From CAYUFB01 sp964444125 (GTDB taxonomy: Bacteria; Patescibacteriota; Dojkabacteria; B142; JAFGMG01), in NCBI GenBank assembly GCA_964444125.1, contig CAYUFB010000026.1, forward strand, positions 1 through 14,607: 14,607 bases of DNA, given 5' to 3'. Shown one piece after another: positions 4,749 through 12,249 of the stretch (its first letter is position 1; every line of letters begins with the position of its first letter). Position numbers and translations under genes: made by a program. The notes under the pieces are model-generated. The model was not told the origin of the DNA, did no database searches, and saw nothing but the letters and a program-made list of their open reading frames with translations.

Positions 4749-6167
4749 TTATACCCAGGGATGAGAATTTGGGGTGTAACTTTCTGATATGTCTCTAAGA
4801 GATAGTTCATGTCTGATAGATTGTATAAGACCGAGCGCTATCATGTTTACAAAAACCGAGCTACCTCCGTAACTAACTAATGGCAAGGGAATTCCAGTTA
4901 CAGGCAATTTGCCCATATTCATGCCTATGTTGATAAAAATACTGATAAGCAACATAAAGCCAATCCCGGTTGCAACAAGAAAATTAAATTCGTCTGATGT
5001 TTGAGTTGCAGTTTTGAGTATCCTAATAAGTATCATAAGATAAATGCCAATAAGTAATAATGAACCAAATAGACCAAATTGCTCAGCAACTGATGCGAAA
5101 GCAAAGTCAGTATGTGCAAATGGTAATACCTGCAATGTGCTTTGAGTTCCTTGCAAAAATCCTCTGCCCCACAATTGTCCAGAGCCAATTGCAATCTGAG
5201 ATTGTCTGACTTGATATCCAGCATCTAGTGGATCACTCTCTGGGCTTGCGAAAAACGTATTGATTCTAGTTTTTTGATATTCGGACATAATATTTGAATC
5301 CCAGAAAGTCATGATAGCCGGTTGGACAAGTAGCCCAATTATTATTGAAAAAATCACGAAATACCATTTGAGTTTTGTTTTTATTGAAGTTAGAAATGAA
5401 ATAACTACTGTTGAAACTATAACCACAACAGGAATTTGGAGAAAAGATGGGCCAAGATTTAAGTCTATATTGATAATATCCCATTGGACAAGCGGGAATA
5501 TAAAAGCTGGTATCAAAAAATTGATTATTTGTAATTGATATGAATTGGCAGCAAAAATTACTGCTAAATATATGGAAAATATTATCAAACTATTGCCAAA
5601 TGCTGGTTGTAAAAAAACAAGAAGATATATTGGCATTGTAACTATCAAAGAAAAAATCGTTTTTGAAAATGTCTCATTTCTCAAAAAGTATTTGAAAAAA
5701 ATCTTTTTGATCATATTGTTGGTTTCTTTGGGTTCTGACCATTCAATAAATTTGCCAAAATAATTCTCTCTTTGTGCAAAGATGTATGAAGTAACTAAGA
5801 TAAGAGCAATTTTGGCATATTCAGCAGGCTGAATATTTATGCCGAAAACTTCTATCCATCTATTCGTATTGGCAATTGTTGTTCCAAAAAATATTAGATA
5901 TAGAAGTAACAAAATTATTATGATATAAACGAGAATTAGTGGTCTTGTGCTTTTGATCCAGGAGATTGAAATACTTGATAGAATGAGATATATCAGAAAT
6001 CCGCCTATAAGTATAACTATTTGTTTTTGAAAACTTCCTGCCCCAGTGACTGCGGTTTGTGCCTTATATGTAGTAGAATATATTACTAACAAGCTAATTA
6101 TACTTAGCAGAAATATGCAAATTGTAATTAGGAAGTCATGATTTTTGAAATTTTTTATACTAAACAT
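4749..6167 (-). CDS. rodA: RodA-type SEDS peptidoglycan glycosyltransferase
   Basis: An integral membrane glycosyltransferase that polymerises lipid II, working with a class B penicillin-binding protein in cell elongation. From the ATG at 6167 it has 472 residues (a TTG at 6179 would add four). About ten hydrophobic segments are visible. SEDS motifs are NTNRWIEVFGINIQPAEYAK (about 100-119), FLQPAFGNSL (185-194), DPLDAGYQVRQSQIAIGSG with catalytic-type Asp312, GRGFLQGTQSTLQVLPFAHT, and KLPVTGIPLPLVSYGGSS near the C-terminus. The GTQS...HTDF block is closer to RodA than to FtsW. A hydrophilic loop of about 35 residues (EWSEPKETNN onward, near 142) is longer than usual. The ATG start is preferred; it still overlaps the divergent nth start by 23 nt. 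Confidence 0.92.
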   Translation of the reverse strand: MFSIKNFKNHDFLITICIFLLSIISLLVIYSTTYKAQTAVTGAGSFQKQIVILIGGFLIYLILSSISISWIKSTRPLILVYIIIILLLLYLIFFGTTIANTNRWIEVFGINIQPAEYAKIALILVTSYIFAQRENYFGKFIEWSEPKETNNMIKKIFFKYFLRNETFSKTIFSLIVTMPIYLLVFLQPAFGNSLIIFSIYLAVIFAANSYQLQIINFLIPAFIFPLVQWDIINIDLNLGPSFLQIPVVVIVSTVVISFLTSIKTKLKWYFVIFSIIIGLLVQPAIMTFWDSNIMSEYQKTRINTFFASPESDPLDAGYQVRQSQIAIGSGQLWGRGFLQGTQSTLQVLPFAHTDFAFASVAEQFGLFGSLLLIGIYLMILIRILKTATQTSDEFNFLVATGIGFMLLISIFINIGMNMGKLPVTGIPLPLVSYGGSSVFVNMIALGLIQSIRHELSLRDISESYTPNSHPWV

Positions 6168-6795
6168 TATTAATAGCAAATATTACAATACAATATTACT
6201 ACACTTGAAAGATAAATATCCAATAACGAAATCAGCGTTAAATTTTTCTAATGCTCATGAATTGCTTTTTGCGACAATCCTCTCTGCCCAATGCACTGAT
6301 GCCAGAGTCAATGAAGTGACAAAAAAATTATTCAAAAGATACAGAACAATAGAAGATTATGCTAATGCTGATCTTGAAGAATTTAAGAAAATTATTAGAC
6401 CTACAGGGTTCTTTAACAACAAGGCGAAGAATGTTATAAATGCAGCTAAGATGCTGCAAGATGAATTTGGTGGAGTTGTGCCTGATAATATGGACGATTT
6501 GATCAAGCTGCCTGGTGTAGCTCGCAAGACTGCAAATGTAGTTTTGGGGAGCTGGTATAATATCAATTCTGGTATAGCAGTAGATACTCATGTGGAAAGA
6601 CTCTCTTACAGGCTAGGGTTGAGTAATCACAAAGATCCTAAAAAGATTGAGAAGGACTTGATGGATGCTTACAAAAAAGAAGAATGGAGAGACTTAAGTC
6701 TGAGATTGATAGATCATGGAAGGTCGATATGTACTGCAAGAAGTCCAAAATGCGAAAAGTGTTTTCTTAAAGATATTTGTCCAAAAAGAATATAA
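6145..6795 (+). CDS. nth: Endonuclease III (DNA glycosylase/AP lyase)
   Basis: Removes oxidised pyrimidines and nicks AP sites in base-excision repair. The helix-hairpin-helix LPGVARKTANVVLG (122-135) contains the catalytic lysine (Lys128), and Asp147 lies in VDTHV. The C-terminal [4Fe-4S] motif is intact: Cys196-x6-Cys203-x2-Cys206-x5-Cys212. ELLFATILSAQCTD is the conserved N-terminal helix. No ATG exists in the first part; the start given is TTG at 6145. A second TTG at 6205 would remove a helix that aligns with the E. coli N-terminus, so the first is preferred, with uncertainty. The start overlaps rodA on the other strand. truB begins directly after its stop. Confidence 0.94.
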   Translation: MKFFILNIINSKYYNTILLHLKDKYPITKSALNFSNAHELLFATILSAQCTDARVNEVTKKLFKRYRTIEDYANADLEEFKKIIRPTGFFNNKAKNVINAAKMLQDEFGGVVPDNMDDLIKLPGVARKTANVVLGSWYNINSGIAVDTHVERLSYRLGLSNHKDPKKIEKDLMDAYKKEEWRDLSLRLIDHGRSICTARSPKCEKCFLKDICPKRI

Positions 6796-7605
6796 ATGGA
6801 ATATAAACTAAACAAAATTGAGAAAGATGAATATAACCGCACGTCGGCGGTATTTGCCATAGATAAGCCAGAAGGTGTCACATCTCATGATGTTGTCGAT
6901 ATAATAAAAAAAAAGCTTAGAACCAAAAAAGTCGGACATGCTGGAGCATTAGATCCTTTCGCAAGTGGCATATTGCTTATTGTTGTTGGCAAATATACAA
7001 AACTAAGTGATGCGCTTATGGGGCATGACAAAGTATATGACGCAGAAATACTCTTTGGGGTATCAACAGATAGTCATGATACAGAAGGCAATGTGATTGA
7101 AATTAAGAAGTGTGATATTACAGAGAACCAAATTGAAAAAGAATTGAAGAAATTCGAGGGTGGTTATATGCAAAGAGTGCCTGTATATAGCTCAGTAAAA
7201 GTTGACGGACAGGTCTTAAGGAAACTGGCAAGAAGGTCAGATAGTTTTTTTGTAGATGATAATGATCAGGTTCATTTTGTTTATAAAAATGGGAGCGAAA
7301 AAGTTATCAAATTGCCACATAAACATGTTGAAATTGACAGTATTGCTTTAGTTGATATACGAAAAATAGAGAAAGATGAGTTAGTTGACAATATTGCAAG
7401 TCAGATAGAGGGCGAGACTCAATTTGTTGTAGCTAAAGTTAGATTATCATGTAGCAAAGGTACCTATATCAGGCAATTCGCTTACGATTTTGGCAAAAAA
7501 TTTGATTGTTCTGCCATGCTGATTAGTTTGCGTCGTATAGCTATAGGCAACATCAAAATCGAAGAGGCATTAAAGAGTCAGGATATAGAAAACTTCAGTC
7601 TCTAA
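6796..7605 (+). CDS. truB: tRNA pseudouridine-55 synthase TruB
   Basis: Converts U55 to pseudouridine in the T loop of tRNAs. The catalytic motif HAGALDPFASG carries Asp53. Other family blocks are IDKPEGVTSHDVV (22-34), RVPVYSSVKVDGQ (KxDG loop), and SCSKGTYIRQFAYDFG with the RNA-binding core. With 269 residues it lacks the C-terminal PUA-like domain found in longer homologues, common in compact genomes. The ATG follows the nth TAA with no gap (TAAATG), so translation is probably coupled to nth. The stop overlaps that of the convergent lamin-tail gene by 4 nt. No terminator is visible between them. Confidence 0.95.
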   Translation: MEYKLNKIEKDEYNRTSAVFAIDKPEGVTSHDVVDIIKKKLRTKKVGHAGALDPFASGILLIVVGKYTKLSDALMGHDKVYDAEILFGVSTDSHDTEGNVIEIKKCDITENQIEKELKKFEGGYMQRVPVYSSVKVDGQVLRKLARRSDSFFVDDNDQVHFVYKNGSEKVIKLPHKHVEIDSIALVDIRKIEKDELVDNIASQIEGETQFVVAKVRLSCSKGTYIRQFAYDFGKKFDCSAMLISLRRIAIGNIKIEEALKSQDIENFSL

Positions 7606-9203
7606 AAATACCTTTTTATACAAAAGATATAAAGAATATTGCCCAAAGTAAAAAATCCTCCTGATGTTGCAAATTTATTTTTGTTATTTTCTGGATCTTT
7701 CTTAATCGTCTTGGAATAGTATACTTTAGTCTCCTTGGTAGGTGATATTTTTACTGGATTGATAGATTTCTCAAAGCGGAAAATACTTACTCCATTTATT
7801 CCTGTAGCAATTGACTCTTCTTGCTCATCAAAGCTATTAATTGAAGTAGCGAAGATTTTGAATTTATCTTCTTGGTATTGATTAATCACGCCTATTATTT
7901 CAACTAAGTCATCTTTTTGGAAACTAATCTGGATATTTGGATCCAAAAGTATCTTTATACTTTTGTCATCAAAAGAAAGAGTGATATCTTTCTCGGTTAT
8001 TGCCGAAATTTGTCCTATTATCTTAATTAGATTGCCTTCATTTTGTTTAATATCTAAATATTCTGAAATCTTTTGTGGCATAATTGGCTGATTCGTTTCT
8101 ATTTTTTGGATACAATTAGAGTTTTTGATAATAATTTCTAGGGAAGTATAGTATGTGCCGTAGTTACCACAAATCCTGTAAGTACCTCCTTGCTCAAGAT
8201 CCGGTAACGTTTCAGGTAGTTTGACAAGTATCCCGGAAGTTTCATCTTGAATATACATTCTATTTTTTAGAAAAATATCCGGCAACAATGTGATTGTCCC
8301 TGTGATCATGCTGTTAGTAGCTTGTGTTTCTTTGAATTCTTGTATAGAAATATTATTTAGACCAAAAAATTCGTCAGTTAATTCTACTAATTGATTGACT
8401 TTCCAAGGTGTGGGGAGTTTTGTTTGGGAAATTGAATCAAATATTCGAATATTTGAAATGCCTTTTGGGGTATTTTGATAGACAAAGGCATCGATTATTT
8501 CACCTTGAGTATTAAGTAGGCTAATTGTATCTCCTGAATTACTCAAGCTTATTTTAAGATCTTCATCAATTACTAGATAACCTTTAGCCTGGATTGTTTT
8601 GTCTGCAAGTTTGAATTGCCCTGTGAGATCTTGAAGGATCCAGTTATATAATGATACCTCAAAGTCATTGTCATTATATAATTCCAACCATTCAACTTCG
8701 CCAGAATTCGGAGATGGGTAAATTTCATTAATAATGACAAACTCATTAATATTAACGAAGTTCCTTTCTCCCGGGGTTTGGATAGTTATTTGTAGATCAC
8801 CAATTCCATCAGGGATTCTTGATAAACTTTTTTCTTCAACCGAGCTACTATATGATATGTAGTCCATCAGATTCCCTTCTTTTGTATAGAGGCCTATTGT
8901 TTCGTCAGTTTGATTAAGTGATATGGTTGTGTAGAATAGATAAAACTCATCTGGTTCTAGATAGTATTTTGATAAAACTTGTTTGCCATTGGCCTTATCG
9001 ATAATATACCAGCCTTCAATATTGACTGTATCACTTGAGCAATTGTAGAGTTCTATCCATTCTTTGTTTGTATCGACTCCTGCTGGATTGGGCAATAACT
9101 CATTGATTTTGATTCCCTCGCAATTTACAGCTGTTGATGATTGGCTTGTAGCAATGAAGCTAGTAAATACTATAAATAAAATCAGCAAAAGCCTTATTTT
9201 CAT
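7602..9203 (-). CDS. Secreted lamin-tail domain protein with OB-like domains and C-terminal anchor
   Basis: A 533-residue extracytoplasmic protein. Residues 1-25 form a signal peptide (MKIRLLLILFIVFTSFIATS). Two lamin-tail domains follow: one about 30-120 (KINELLPNPAG, EWIELYN), a second about 155-245 (VIINEIYPSPNSGEVEWLEL). Two OB-fold-like segments come next, about 297-368 (ITGTITLLPD, MYIQDETSGILV) and 391-458 (GNLIKIIGQISA, DLVEIIGVINQYQ). A polar linker leads to a hydrophobic stretch (GGFFTLGNILYIF, 515-527) with a basic end, likely a membrane anchor or sorting tail. Lamin-tail domains are frequent in secreted bacterial proteins, often with nucleases, but no nuclease motif is visible, so the role is unknown; surface adhesion or nucleic-acid binding is possible. 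It lies 88 nt downstream of the M23 peptidase gene. Confidence 0.82.
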   Translation of the reverse strand: MKIRLLLILFIVFTSFIATSQSSTAVNCEGIKINELLPNPAGVDTNKEWIELYNCSSDTVNIEGWYIIDKANGKQVLSKYYLEPDEFYLFYTTISLNQTDETIGLYTKEGNLMDYISYSSSVEEKSLSRIPDGIGDLQITIQTPGERNFVNINEFVIINEIYPSPNSGEVEWLELYNDNDFEVSLYNWILQDLTGQFKLADKTIQAKGYLVIDEDLKISLSNSGDTISLLNTQGEIIDAFVYQNTPKGISNIRIFDSISQTKLPTPWKVNQLVELTDEFFGLNNISIQEFKETQATNSMITGTITLLPDIFLKNRMYIQDETSGILVKLPETLPDLEQGGTYRICGNYGTYYTSLEIIIKNSNCIQKIETNQPIMPQKISEYLDIKQNEGNLIKIIGQISAITEKDITLSFDDKSIKILLDPNIQISFQKDDLVEIIGVINQYQEDKFKIFATSINSFDEQEESIATGINGVSIFRFEKSINPVKISPTKETKVYYSKTIKKDPENNKNKFATSGGFFTLGNILYIFCIKRYF

Positions 9204-9291
9204 TTCTTATATACTAAATTTGCAGAATTGTATATTTAGGAAATGAAAAAGTTCTAAACAAAAGGTGAAAATTTTCTGAATTGAAAGATGA

Positions 9292-10569
9292 CTATCTCAA
9301 ATGCCAGTATCCTGTCTCAATAGTGATACCACCACATTCTGGTTGATTTGATGGACATGTGATTTTGGCATAATTGGCTCCTGCCCCATTACATGGATAA
9401 GCACCTCTATACCATGAACAAGCGCCATCATTGCCATATGCAATGAAGCCATCGTGTGCAGCATATATTGGAGCACTTCCTCCACTTGATAAATCAATAG
9501 CATAATGGTAACTACCGCCTCTTGGCCCAAATGGACTAGTTAACGAGATACTTCCCTCCATAGGCCACTGATGAATGGTTGGGGTTGCTACTCCACAATA
9601 AGTATTTCTAAGTTGTCTACCAGGAAGGTAGCTACAAGCGTTTAGATACCCACCTCCATTGATTCTAAGCATGAAGTGCAGATGGTTGCCGGTAGAGACT
9701 CCTGTGTTGCCCTCAAAGCCAATAATTGTGCCTTGTTTGACCCACTGTCCAGTATTGATTGCATTGACACTATTGAAAAGTCTTTGTTTGAGTAACTCTA
9801 ATTCTGCTTGAAGCTTCTTCTCTTCTTCACTTAACGAGTTGTATTCTAGGGCAAGTGCTGCTGCTGCGGTATCAGACTCTCTCTTCATTGCCTCAAATTT
9901 GCTACGTTTTTGGGCAAGTACTGTCTGGTTTGATTCAAGTGCCTTTTTTTCTTCAATTAGAAGTGACCTATCTTCATCTACTTGTATCTTGTCTTGTTTG
10001 AGTTGCTCCTTGTCTTGTTCTAGAATCGTTTTCTTCCTTGCCAATGCTTGTAATTGTTTATTAGTCTCTTCTTGGATAGCTTCCCTGTAGAGTCCATCTT
10101 TGATGAAGTCAGAAGTGCCTTCTGAAGCGAAAACCATATTTACACTATTATCAAAGCTTTTAAGATCCAAATACATATCAGCAAGCCGTTTGTCGGTCTC
10201 TTTTTCTAATTCACCTATCTCCTCCGCTGTTTGCTCGATTTTTTCTTCCGTCTCAATGATTTGATTTTCAAGCATCTCAATCTTGATGTTTAATTCATCA
10301 ATTACTAATTCCTTCTCTTGTACATTTAGCTGGAGAGTTCTAATCTCGTTATTTAATTTGACAATTTCTGCACCATATTTGCTTGCCTCGGCTTTTTCGC
10401 TATTGATATTAGCCTTAAGATCTTGTTGTTGTTTCCTGATTGCTGCTAATTTTTTTTGGACTTCAGTAAGTGCTGCTTGGTCATTGGCAAATATAGGACT
10501 TACTGATGTGAAAAACAATAGAGAAGCGGATATGAGGATCAGAATTGTTTTTAGTTTTCTATTTAGCAT
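9292..10569 (-). CDS. Coiled-coil M23 peptidase with circularly permuted catalytic domain
   Basis: A 425-residue exported peptidoglycan endopeptidase or hydrolase activator, EnvC-like in layout. Residues 1-28 are a signal peptide (cleavage near SPIFA/ND). Residues 30-265 are an almost continuous coiled coil. The zinc-peptidase motifs are all present but in unusual order. GNTGVSTGNHLHFML (His296, His298), normally last, comes first. Then SLTSPFGPRGGSYHYAID (His355, Asp359), normally first, follows, and the protein ends at GYWHLR (His423), normally in the middle. The sequence just before the HLH block (INTGQWVKQGTIIGFEGN) is what should follow YWHL, so the chain is cut between those two points. 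Six cysteines (312, 325, 384, 393, 405, 412) could form disulfides outside the cytoplasm. No other frame downstream restores a normal ending. Confidence 0.88.
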   Translation of the reverse strand: MLNRKLKTILILISASLLFFTSVSPIFANDQAALTEVQKKLAAIRKQQQDLKANINSEKAEASKYGAEIVKLNNEIRTLQLNVQEKELVIDELNIKIEMLENQIIETEEKIEQTAEEIGELEKETDKRLADMYLDLKSFDNSVNMVFASEGTSDFIKDGLYREAIQEETNKQLQALARKKTILEQDKEQLKQDKIQVDEDRSLLIEEKKALESNQTVLAQKRSKFEAMKRESDTAAAALALEYNSLSEEEKKLQAELELLKQRLFNSVNAINTGQWVKQGTIIGFEGNTGVSTGNHLHFMLRINGGGYLNACSYLPGRQLRNTYCGVATPTIHQWPMEGSISLTSPFGPRGGSYHYAIDLSSGGSAPIYAAHDGFIAYGNDGACSWYRGAYPCNGAGANYAKITCPSNQPECGGITIETGYWHLR

Positions 10570-10595
10570 AAATAGATTATCTTATATACAAAAAT

Positions 10596-10624
10596 ATTAT
10601 AAGCTAATCTATATAAACTGTCCA
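10596..10624 (-). promoter_or_regulatory. Promoter of the M23 peptidase gene
   Basis: On the minus strand TGGACA (10624-10619) is followed after 17 bp by a perfect TATAAT (10601-10596). The predicted start is about 20 nt before the peptidase ATG (10569). The -35 lies inside the last codons of the hydrolase remnant, so the peptidase could be expressed despite the insertion upstream. Confidence 0.75.
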
Positions 10625-10740
10625 ATTTCCGAAGCAATCTCTTTGTATTTTGTATGAATTAGATAATGACCATCATGTTCATATTTAAAGGTTTGAACAT
10701 TGCTATTTTTGGTAGCAATTTCTAGTTGAGACTCAGGAGG
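10609..10740 (-). pseudogene. 3' fragment of an alpha/beta-hydrolase gene, split by element insertion
   Basis: A frame running from the recombinase end to a TAG at 10611-10609 encodes 43 residues: PPESQLEIATKNSNVQTF, then KYEHDGHYLIHTKYKEIASE and IGQFI. This matches the C-terminus of alpha/beta hydrolases: a (V)PPESQ turn after the last core strand, then a catalytic-histidine loop of GH type (DGHYL) and a final helix. The upstream part (nucleophile and acid) is absent; the frame runs into the recombinase gene. The simplest reading is that a serine-recombinase element inserted in this gene and the 5' part lies beyond the other element end, outside the window. The stop is 39 nt before the M23 gene, so the two were probably neighbours in one operon. 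Confidence 0.72.
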
Positions 10741-12247
10741 GACCCCATGTTAGACTTTCTGCTGATTTGAAGATCTTATCAAAGGGCTTTTGCCATTCGT
10801 AGACTAGTTTTCCATCTTTCATCTTGAGGTTTTGAAGTGTCAATCCGATAATTTGTCTTTTTTCATCAGCTTCTGAACCTGTAAATATCGTATAACTTCG
10901 AGAAGCCAAGTCTAATGATAATTCTGCTTCTGTATAGTATTCTACATTTGCCCTGTCTAATCTATTCAATTTTGCTAGATATTGATCCTTTTCCGATTGA
11001 AACCTACTTCGTAAATCATCATAAACTTCCTGAGTAATTCTTCCATCTAATTTATCTAAGTATGCATTTTCAATTCTTGTATCCCTTTTTTTGATTTCTA
11101 GTGTGTATGTATCAAACATTTCTTTCTGAAACAATACTTTTCCTTCATGTCTTGCTTTCATGCGTTCCTTCATCCACTGAAGCTCAGGATCGGGTATATT
11201 CATTTTTTTATAGATTTCAGCAAACATTTCTGTAAGCTTCTTTTCTTCAATGCCTTCCGGTCTTTCTTTATGTTGTCTTTTGGCATTTGTGCAGTAATAA
11301 TAAATCCAATTATGAACATTCCCATTTTTTTGGACCTTTCTTCGAGGTGTAGCAGTGAAAGAACAACCGCATTCTTCGCAATAGACTAAACCACTATACA
11401 TTCCATGCTTAGAAATAAGCTTACCTTTCTTTTTTAGTCTATTTCTACCATTTCTGATATCAGTAGCAATTTCATATACTTCTTGACTGATAATTGTATC
11501 GTAGATATGATCATACAGTTGCCCTTTTATAAGCATCTTACCCATATAGAAAGGATTTTTGATGATCTTTTCTACATTACTTTTATGCATCTTCAATTTA
11601 TCTTCGGTTTTCAGCTTTGCACTTATTTGAAGATAGGAATTTGCACCATTGGTATACAGATCAAAGATTTTCTTCACTATTCCGGCTTCGTAAGGCACAA
11701 GCACAACTGTCTTTTTTGGCTTTCTTCCATTTACTTCTTCAGGTGTAAAATTTTTATAACCATAAGGTGCTTTGCCATAGATCTGACCTGTAAGCAATTT
11801 AGATTGAATTGTTTCTAAAGCATAAGCTTGGCATCTATTTATATGCTTTTTTGCATCATGAACAGCATCATCCCAATTATCAATATCTTTTCCAAAACTT
11901 TCCTTTGTTAGAACCAATTTATCGTATAAGAAATGAAGTTCTTTATCGTAATTGATTCTTAGATTATCCATTGCTACAGCATCACGAAAATTTCTAGTAA
12001 GCCTATCTACACGATAACCAATAATAGCTTTTATTTCCGGATTATCTTTTACATATTTGATCATCGCATCAAATTGTTTTCTTAGTTTCTGACTAGCAGT
12101 TTCTTGAAAACAAAATTCTTTGTCGATGACCATTCCATGATCTTTTGCATAATCCCGCAACTTAGGAAGCTGAATTTCTTCAATAGAAAGTCCATGTTTA
12201 GCTTGTTCAGGTGTTGAAACCCTTGCTAGTATTACTGCCTTTTTCAT
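10733..12247 (-). CDS. Large serine recombinase (integrase)
   Basis: A 504-residue site-specific recombinase that would integrate and excise the element. The N-terminal catalytic domain has ARVSTPEQ with nucleophile Ser11 and GYRVDRLTRNFRDA (77-90) with conserved arginines. The recombinase DNA-binding domain covers about 155-270 (GKAPYGYKNF, VPYEAGIVKKIFDLYTNG). A zinc ribbon follows (Cys290, Cys293, Cys295, Cys319), then a coiled-coil region (about 335-450) and a tail. The end SLTWGPS-stop is notable: the TGA belongs to the adjoining hydrolase sequence (CCTGAG), so the last residues depend on the insertion site. The start is ATG, 2 nt after the stop of the Res-like gene, implying one transcript. 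Whether it is active cannot be told, but the catalytic residues are intact. Confidence 0.93.
   Translation of the reverse strand: MKKAVILARVSTPEQAKHGLSIEEIQLPKLRDYAKDHGMVIDKEFCFQETASQKLRKQFDAMIKYVKDNPEIKAIIGYRVDRLTRNFRDAVAMDNLRINYDKELHFLYDKLVLTKESFGKDIDNWDDAVHDAKKHINRCQAYALETIQSKLLTGQIYGKAPYGYKNFTPEEVNGRKPKKTVVLVPYEAGIVKKIFDLYTNGANSYLQISAKLKTEDKLKMHKSNVEKIIKNPFYMGKMLIKGQLYDHIYDTIISQEVYEIATDIRNGRNRLKKKGKLISKHGMYSGLVYCEECGCSFTATPRRKVQKNGNVHNWIYYYCTNAKRQHKERPEGIEEKKLTEMFAEIYKKMNIPDPELQWMKERMKARHEGKVLFQKEMFDTYTLEIKKRDTRIENAYLDKLDGRITQEVYDDLRSRFQSEKDQYLAKLNRLDRANVEYYTEAELSLDLASRSYTIFTGSEADEKRQIIGLTLQNLKMKDGKLVYEWQKPFDKIFKSAESLTWGPS
10735..10746 (-). other. Candidate attachment-site junction of the element
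   Basis: The recombinase frame and the hydrolase frame meet in GGGGTCCCTCCT (10746-10735 on the minus strand). Sequence to the left reads as hydrolase (PPESQ), sequence to the right as recombinase (ESLTW). The exact crossover dinucleotide cannot be fixed without the other end or an empty site. Confidence 0.55.
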
Positions 12248-12249
12248 AC

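Noticed and set aside
9267..9276. GAAAATTTTC palindrome as a terminator
   Set aside because: All A/T except the ends, with no loop or T tract; not a convincing hairpin.
9204..9291. Frameshift as the cause of the odd M23 C-terminus
   Set aside because: Reading all frames downstream of the stop gives no remaining M23 sequence, while the missing part is present earlier in the same protein.
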